Origin: Candidatus Moranbacteria bacterium GW2011_GWE1_49_15
Lineage (GTDB): Bacteria > Patescibacteriota > Minisyncoccia > Moranbacterales > GWC2-37-73
NCBI GenBank assembly: GCA_001003855.1
Contig: LCPX01000023.1
Coordinates: forward strand, 1-11,435
DNA length: 11,435 bases
Direction: 5' to 3'
The notes beneath the pieces were generated by a model, which ran no database searches, was not told where the DNA came from, and saw only the letters and a list, made by a program, of their open reading frames with translations. Positions 6,359 through 11,435 of the stretch are shown piece after piece; within the stretch, counting starts at the first letter, position 1; every line of letters begins with the position of its first letter. Made by a program: the position numbers and the translations under genes.

Positions 6359-6757
6359 ATGCAGGAGCAAAAAGTTCGTCTTGGCGCGAGGATTTCCCAC
6401 ATTCTTTTGCCGGTTTCGTATGACGGCATGGTTTTAGCGGAAAGTTTCTTCGGCGACATTTTCGGATGGGAAAAAGATTCTGAAAGCAGTAGCCGTATTT
6501 TCGAAGAGGCCCAGTGCTTCAAAAATCCCGCAGACGGAAAGAAGGTCGTGGTCTTTCCCGTTGCTGACAAACATCTGGGCAGGGGATACGGATTCTCGCT
6601 CGAATGCGAAAGTATGGACGTTCTCAACGAAGTTCTGGAGAACGCCAGAATTTGGGGAAAGAAAAAACAAGTGGAGGTGGCTATCAGCACCGTCCTTGGC
6701 GAAGTCAGTCTTTCTCTGTATGGCAATTTCCCTCTGGACATTTTGATGCATACCTAG
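6359..6757 (+). CDS. Small VOC (glyoxalase/bleomycin-resistance) fold-like protein
   Basis: The 132-residue protein opens with ISHILLPVSYDG and SFFGDIFGWE (29-38), close to the first beta strand, helix and F..VFGW turn of vicinal-oxygen-chelate modules, then a beta strand YGFSLE (77-82), a helix, and a C-terminal YGNFPLDIL (121-129) resembling the usual D..GN....L ending. Length fits one VOC repeat pair. His14 could be a metal ligand, but a complete ligand set is not evident, so a binding or non-enzymatic role is as likely as lyase or dioxygenase activity. It may start at TTG 6329 (142 residues). It has its own strong promoter and terminator and is not cotranscribed with its neighbours. The family call is tentative and the existence of the gene is well supported. 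Confidence 0.6.
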   Translation: MQEQKVRLGARISHILLPVSYDGMVLAESFFGDIFGWEKDSESSSRIFEEAQCFKNPADGKKVVVFPVADKHLGRGYGFSLECESMDVLNEVLENARIWGKKKQVEVAISTVLGEVSLSLYGNFPLDILMHT

Positions 6758-6773
6758 CCAAACATCGTTTCAA

Positions 6774-6810
6774 GCGGCCTTCGAGATACTCGGAGGCCGC
6801 CTTTTATTTT
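6774..6810 (+). terminator. Strong terminator of the VOC-like gene
   Basis: GCGGCCT (6774-6780) pairs with AGGCCGC (6794-6800), continued by a T-G pair and CGAG/CTCG around a 3-nt ATA loop, about 12 bp in all, followed by CTTTTATTTT (6801-6810). Confidence 0.87.
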
Positions 6811-6813
6811 GTG

Positions 6814-6822
6814 TGATATAAT
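6814..6822 (+). promoter_or_regulatory. Extended -10 promoter for the GT2/GH1 pair
   Basis: TGATATAAT contains perfect TATAAT (6817-6822) with the upstream TG of an extended -10. No -35 is recognisable because that position falls in the preceding terminator stem. Predicted start is near 6829, giving a leader of about 58 nt. Confidence 0.5.
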
Positions 6823-6886
6823 CCAGATAAGGATATTAACGATATTTTTATGAAAAGATTGTCCAATTAAAATTTTTTTGAAAAAT

Positions 6887-7675
6887 ATGCCGGATGTCTC
6901 CATACAAATCGTAAACTATAAAACTAAAAAGTACTTATTGAAATGCATCGAAGATGTCTTAAGAGATTTAAGGCATTCTGATTTGGACTACGTGATAAAT
7001 GTTCTGGATAATGATTCCGGAGACGATTTATCCGATTTGAAAAAAATATTCGGCTCCGATGATAAAATCAACATTTATTATTCGGATAAAAACTTGGGTT
7101 TTGGAGGAGGGCATAACTTTTTGAGTAAAAAAAACAAGTCAGAATATCTTTTATTGATGAATCCCGACGTCGAAATAATTGAAAAGGAATCAATAAGGCG
7201 GTTAATGAATGAGGGTAAAAAAGTAAACGTGGCCGTGATGGGCCCAAAATTGATCGATAGGAATGGCAATGTCCAGATTTGGGACCACGGGGAACTCTTC
7301 GGCTTCAGGGCATGGATTGCGAATAATGCAGGCAGTTCTTTCTGGCGGAATCGGAATGATATGGGCGAAGTCGCATGGGTGTCCGGCGCGGTATTTTTAA
7401 TAAAAAGCGATGTTTTTGAAAAAGCAGGAGGCTTTGATGAAAATTTCTTTCTTTATAAGGAAGAGGAGGATTTGTGCATTTCAATAAGAAAACTTGGAGA
7501 AAAAATTTTTTATAATCCAGAAATTAGATTTATGCATATAAGCTCTGTCGTGGCGAAAAAGGAAATCCATATGCCGGCATCAGCTAAATATTTTAATGAG
7601 AAACATTACGGCAACACTTCGAAACGTTCAATTTTAAATTTAATCAATAGGATATTATGGAGAATGAAAAGTTAG
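6887..7675 (+). CDS. GT2-family glycosyltransferase (rhamnosyltransferase-like)
   Basis: The 262-residue GT-A fold enzyme is expected to transfer a sugar from a nucleotide-sugar donor onto a glycan acceptor at the cytoplasmic side of the membrane; it has no membrane segment. The first strand VSIQIVNYKT (4-13), VLDNDSGD (39-46) with a nucleotide-contacting Asp, LLLMNPDVE (88-96) where NPD takes the place of the DxD metal motif, WVSGAVFLIK (164-173) and GGFDENFFLY with the downstream EED (181-195) together match GT2 enzymes of the WbbL/RfbF type. ATG 6887 is preferred over TTG 6878; neither has a Shine-Dalgarno. It overlaps the GH1 gene by 19 bp, implying an operon. Base composition is clearly more AT-rich than serS or polX, which suggests horizontal acquisition or relaxed codon use. 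Donor and acceptor cannot be read. Confidence 0.85.
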   Translation: MPDVSIQIVNYKTKKYLLKCIEDVLRDLRHSDLDYVINVLDNDSGDDLSDLKKIFGSDDKINIYYSDKNLGFGGGHNFLSKKNKSEYLLLMNPDVEIIEKESIRRLMNEGKKVNVAVMGPKLIDRNGNVQIWDHGELFGFRAWIANNAGSSFWRNRNDMGEVAWVSGAVFLIKSDVFEKAGGFDENFFLYKEEEDLCISIRKLGEKIFYNPEIRFMHISSVVAKKEIHMPASAKYFNEKHYGNTSKRSILNLINRILWRMKS

Positions 7676-8916
7676 TTTTTCCCAAAGGGTTTTTGTGGGG
7701 GGCTTCGACCAGTTCCCATCAGGTGGAAGGGTATACTAAAAATAATTGGACTGAATGGGAAAGGGAAAACGCTGAAAGGCTTGCGAGGGGAGCGAGGAAA
7801 AAATGGAAACAATCACAACAGGAAAGATTTCCTGAAATGTTCGATTCTCAAAATTATATTTCCGGGAAAGCTTGTGACCATTATAATCTCTTTAAAAAAG
7901 ATTTCGACTTGGCCAAGGAACTAGGTCATAACGCTCATCGTTTTTCGATCGAATGGTCAAGGATCGAACCCGAGGAGGGGATTTTTGATCAGAAGGAGAT
8001 CGAGCATTACCGCGAGGTGATCGAGGCTCTGCGCGAAAATGGAATGGAGCCTTTCGTGACCCTTTGGCACTGGACCGACCCGATTTGGTTCGCAAAAAAG
8101 GGAGGATGGACGTCGGCCGATGCGGTTAAGGATTTCAAAAGGTTCGTCGAAAAAATCACATATGAATTCCAGGACATAGTCAAATATTGGATCGTGGTGA
8201 ACGAGCCCAATGTGGGCATGGGATTCGGATATTTGCTGGGTTCCCAGCCTCCGGCCAAAAAGGGCCCGATTTCTTTTCTGCAGGCGTATTTCAATCTGCT
8301 GAAAGCGTATAGGCAATGCTACGGATTGATCCACAAGACCGCCCAAGGTGCCCATGTGGGGTTTGCTCACAGCTTCTATCTGTATGAGGCTGAAATTTGG
8401 AAACCGATTAACGGCATTGTTTCATCCGTTGCCGCATATTTTAGCGATTATTTTTTCACCAGAACGGATGGTTATCGTGATTTCATCGGATGCAATTATT
8501 ATCAGGAGATAACACTTTCATTTAACAAGAAAAAACAGCCAGACCGGGAAACGACGGATCTGGGTTGGAGGATTTATCCGGTGGGTATTTACGACGTCCT
8601 TTTGAGCTTGAAAAAATACGGCTTACCGGTGTATATAACTGAGAACGGAATCGCCGATGCGGACGATTCGAAAAGGGAGAAATTCATCAAGGAACATTTG
8701 CGGTTCGTGCACAAAGCCATCTCCGAGGGAGTGGACGTCAGGGGTTACATGCATTGGTCGCTCATCGACAATTTCGAATTTCCTGACATGCGCGGTTTTT
8801 GGCCTCGCTTCGGTTTGGTGGAAGTGGATTTCGAAACGCAGGAAAGGAAAGTCCGTCCGAGCGCGTTGGAATACAAGAAGATCTGCGAAAGTAACGAACT
8901 CGAAATCGAAGGATAA
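7657..8916 (+). CDS. Glycoside hydrolase family 1 (beta-glycosidase)
   Basis: The 419-residue retaining beta-glycosidase of the (beta/alpha)8 type is a little shorter than the usual 440-470. The N-terminal family signature FLWGASTSSHQVEG is at 12-25, the acid/base Glu183 sits in VVNEPN (180-185), and the nucleophile Glu329 in ITENG (327-331). RFSIEWSRIEPEEG (95-108), LWHWTDP (136-142) and the aglycone-side MHWSLIDNFE block also fit. Both catalytic residues are present, so activity is likely, on beta-glucosides, beta-galactosides or 6-phospho forms; the substrate is not readable. There is no signal peptide, so it is cytoplasmic. The ATG at 7657 lies inside the GT2 gene, with AGGA 4 nt upstream. 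The 5' third is more AT-rich than the rest. Coupling to a glycosyltransferase suggests glycan turnover or use of an imported glycoside. Confidence 0.93.
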   Translation: MENEKLVFPKGFLWGASTSSHQVEGYTKNNWTEWERENAERLARGARKKWKQSQQERFPEMFDSQNYISGKACDHYNLFKKDFDLAKELGHNAHRFSIEWSRIEPEEGIFDQKEIEHYREVIEALRENGMEPFVTLWHWTDPIWFAKKGGWTSADAVKDFKRFVEKITYEFQDIVKYWIVVNEPNVGMGFGYLLGSQPPAKKGPISFLQAYFNLLKAYRQCYGLIHKTAQGAHVGFAHSFYLYEAEIWKPINGIVSSVAAYFSDYFFTRTDGYRDFIGCNYYQEITLSFNKKKQPDRETTDLGWRIYPVGIYDVLLSLKKYGLPVYITENGIADADDSKREKFIKEHLRFVHKAISEGVDVRGYMHWSLIDNFEFPDMRGFWPRFGLVEVDFETQERKVRPSALEYKKICESNELEIEG

Positions 8917-8925
8917 AAAAGAAAG

Positions 8926-8953
8926 CCCCGGCTCGTTTGAACCGGGGTTTTTT
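8926..8953 (+). terminator. Bidirectional terminator between the GH1 gene and the convergent 95-residue gene
   Basis: CCCCGG (8926-8931) pairs with CCGGGG (8942-8947), followed by TTTTTT on + (8948-8953). On - the stem is followed by C, TTTC and TTTTTT from the run at 8915-8924. It lies between the convergent stops at 8916 and 8965 and can serve both. Confidence 0.85.
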
Positions 8954-8964
8954 GTCGCGCAGAC

Positions 8965-9252
8965 TTATTTGGGTTTGCGCAGGTGGCGCCATCTCAAAGG
9001 AATGACAAGTGTGGGACCAGAGTAATCAACCAGTAATCCTTCGGAAATCTGCTCCATACTGATGGATCCTTCCGGAGTCACGAGTTCATCGTTTTTGATG
9101 CGAAGCTCTTCGGTTCCGAAGATTCTTACGCCCTTGATTTCGACCGCTTTCACTCTCAACAGTATGTCCTGTATGTAACGTATCCGCAGGGAAATGTGTA
9201 TGGAAGCTGTCTCTTTGAATTTGGCGACGGAATCATCAAGAATATGGCACAT
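8965..9252 (-). CDS. Hypothetical protein, 95 residues
   Basis: The frame runs from ATG 9252 to TAA 8965. I do not recognise the family. The sequence alternates hydrophobic and charged residues (SIHISLRIRYI, ILLRVKAVEIKGVRIFG, then SEGLLVDYSG and TLVIPLRW), which suggests a small mostly beta protein, with a basic tail ending RWRHLRKPK that could contact nucleic acid (inference). There is no signal peptide or membrane helix, and one cysteine, at residue 2. It is supported as a gene by AGGAG (9260-9264 on the minus strand) 7 nt before the ATG and by the terminator just past its stop. A possible weak promoter on the minus strand (TCGAAA, 17 nt, TACACT, around 9326-9355) lies upstream. It is divergent from the rRNA operon. 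Confidence 0.7.
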   Translation of the reverse strand: MCHILDDSVAKFKETASIHISLRIRYIQDILLRVKAVEIKGVRIFGTEELRIKNDELVTPEGSISMEQISEGLLVDYSGPTLVIPLRWRHLRKPK

Positions 9253-9412
9253 CTGGACACTCCTTTCGAAAAGGGCTATTATGTGGAAAGAGCTAAATAG
9301 GCACTCCCGTTGTAATATTGTCAGTGTAGCATTTTTCCGAGGGTTTTTCGAGGGGAAGTCAAGGCCGTTTCGGGGCTCATCCGGCTGTGGAAAACCCTAA
9401 ATCGCTAAACAC

Positions 9413-9441
9413 TTGACAGGTTTTTTCACATCGTATATACT
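9413..9441 (+). promoter_or_regulatory. rRNA operon promoter
   Basis: Perfect TTGACA (9413-9418), exactly 17 nt, TATACT (9436-9441). Predicted start is near 9448, leaving a leader of about 350 nt before 16S. The 160 bp upstream (9253-9412) hold no gene; no clear A-tract UP element is visible. Confidence 0.88.
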
Positions 9442-9447
9442 CAAAAA

Positions 9448-9799
9448 GCGGTTTAAAAAGTAGTATTAATTTACTAGAAAAAAACCAAGGAAAAACTCAA
9501 GGATATTGAAAATTCGGGTGAAAAAAATACATCCCGACGCGTATCAAAAAGATGCGAATCAGGATGTGTTTTTTATACTCTCCGGATCTTGTTCCGGAAA
9601 AGTAAGAAATGAGAACCTTCAAAACAGAATCAAAGACAATCGCAATTTATTGCGGTTAGTCCTTACAGTTAAATTTATTTAACTGGTGTTTTTCTGAGCT
9701 TATCGTTTTTCCGTTTTTTCGATAAAAAGCGGGACGTTATTATCTTCGGTAAAAAGATTACCCTGTTTAGCAAGAAAGTTCGCTTTTTTGCAAAAACTA
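9448..9799 (+). ncRNA. Structured 5' leader of the 16S precursor
   Basis: No coding frame. The AT-rich leader contains a chain of hairpins: 9522-9534/9562-9574 (13 bp with an inner 6-bp stem 9540-9545/9551-9556), 9581-9586/9593-9598 (TCCGGA), 9641-9645/9650-9654 (TTTA loop), 9666-9673/9678-9685 (8 bp, TTTA loop), 9700-9705/9720-9725, and 9770-9778/9783-9791 (9 bp, TTCG loop) ending 8 nt before the 16S 5' end. Segment 9648-9698 is complementary to the spacer behind 16S. I see no convincing boxA antitermination sequence. Confidence 0.7.
9648..9698 (+). repeat. Left arm of the 16S processing stem (partner 11401-11430)
   Basis: Bases 9648-9664 pair with 11414-11430 (17 positions, one C/A mismatch and one G-T pair), 9685-9690 with 11408-11413, and 9693-9698 with 11401-11406. 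The hairpin 9666-9685 bulges out between them (G9685 is shared). The stem brings the two ends of 16S together, as RNase III substrates do in other bacteria. Confidence 0.82.
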
Positions 9800-11292
<1,493 letters not shown>

Positions 11293-11435
11293 CTAGGGAG
11301 TTACGGTGAACTCTGTTGTCTTCGGACAGCAGACTAATCTATACGGTCGTTTGCGAACTTCGGTTCGTAAAATCTTGTTTACCTAAGGGTAAGCAAAAGT
11401 CTCAGATAACACCAAGGACTAGCCACAATAGCTTA
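11293..11435 (+). other. Start of the 16S-23S internal transcribed spacer
   Basis: No tRNA is visible in these 143 nt. Two TTCG-capped hairpins (about 11318-11337, 8 bp with a G-T pair, and about 11350-11371, 9 bp) and a third (stem around 11379-11383/11388-11392) precede the right arm of the 16S processing stem at 11401-11430. The window ends before 23S. Confidence 0.8.

Noticed and set aside
6850..6870. Six-codon frame (MKRLSN) before the glycosyltransferase
   Set aside because: No Shine-Dalgarno, no regulatory amino-acid run and no attenuator after it; probably chance.
9194..9400. 68-residue plus-strand frame before the rRNA promoter
   Set aside because: It overlaps the well-supported minus-strand 95-residue gene and has no ribosome site.

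Overview
This looks like a chromosomal segment from a Patescibacteria (Candidate Phyla Radiation) bacterium, probably close to Parcubacteria. The case rests on the 16S rRNA gene at the right end. It is complete and intron-free at about 1.49 kb. It carries several substitutions at positions nearly invariant in other bacteria (530-loop pseudoknot, 921/1396 pair, helices 35/36 and 45), each matched by a compensating change in its partner. Genes are compact, with short spacers, overlapping ends and very clear sigma70-type promoters. The phylum placement comes from memory of such rRNAs and needs a tree.

Layout from left to right: (1) the 3' part of an RdgB/HAM1 nucleotide-pyrophosphatase gene; (2) a short independently transcribed RNA gene (638-776) with tRNA acceptor, T arm, D-like arm and encoded CCA, but an unusually long central arm where the anticodon should be, flanked by its own promoter and terminator; (3) a PolX-family polymerase with PHP domain on +, overlapping tail to tail with an HD-GYP-like protein on -; (4) a 47-codon unknown gene on - with near-consensus promoter, strong Shine-Dalgarno and terminator; (5) serS followed by a NUDIX hydrolase; (6) a small VOC-like protein in its own transcription unit; (7) an AT-rich GT2 glycosyltransferase overlapping a GH1 glycosidase; (8) a 95-residue unknown gene on -, sharing a bidirectional terminator with the GH1 gene; (9) an rRNA promoter, a structured leader of about 350 nt, the 16S gene, and the first 143 nt of the spacer.

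How the parts relate: RdgB and NUDIX are nucleotide-pool and metabolite housecleaning enzymes, and PolX is a likely gap-repair enzyme. SerS belongs to translation, and the GT2/GH1 pair suggests glycan or glycoside handling. The rRNA leader (9648-9698) and the spacer (11401-11430) can pair into a long stem enclosing 16S, which fits precursor processing. The 16S 3' end keeps the anti-Shine-Dalgarno CCTCC, matched by strong Shine-Dalgarno sites before the three small genes, whereas several longer genes have weak or no such site.

The most novel items are the tRNA-like RNA with its extended, possibly pseudoknotted core and the strongly signalled 47-codon gene. Neither is assigned a function here.
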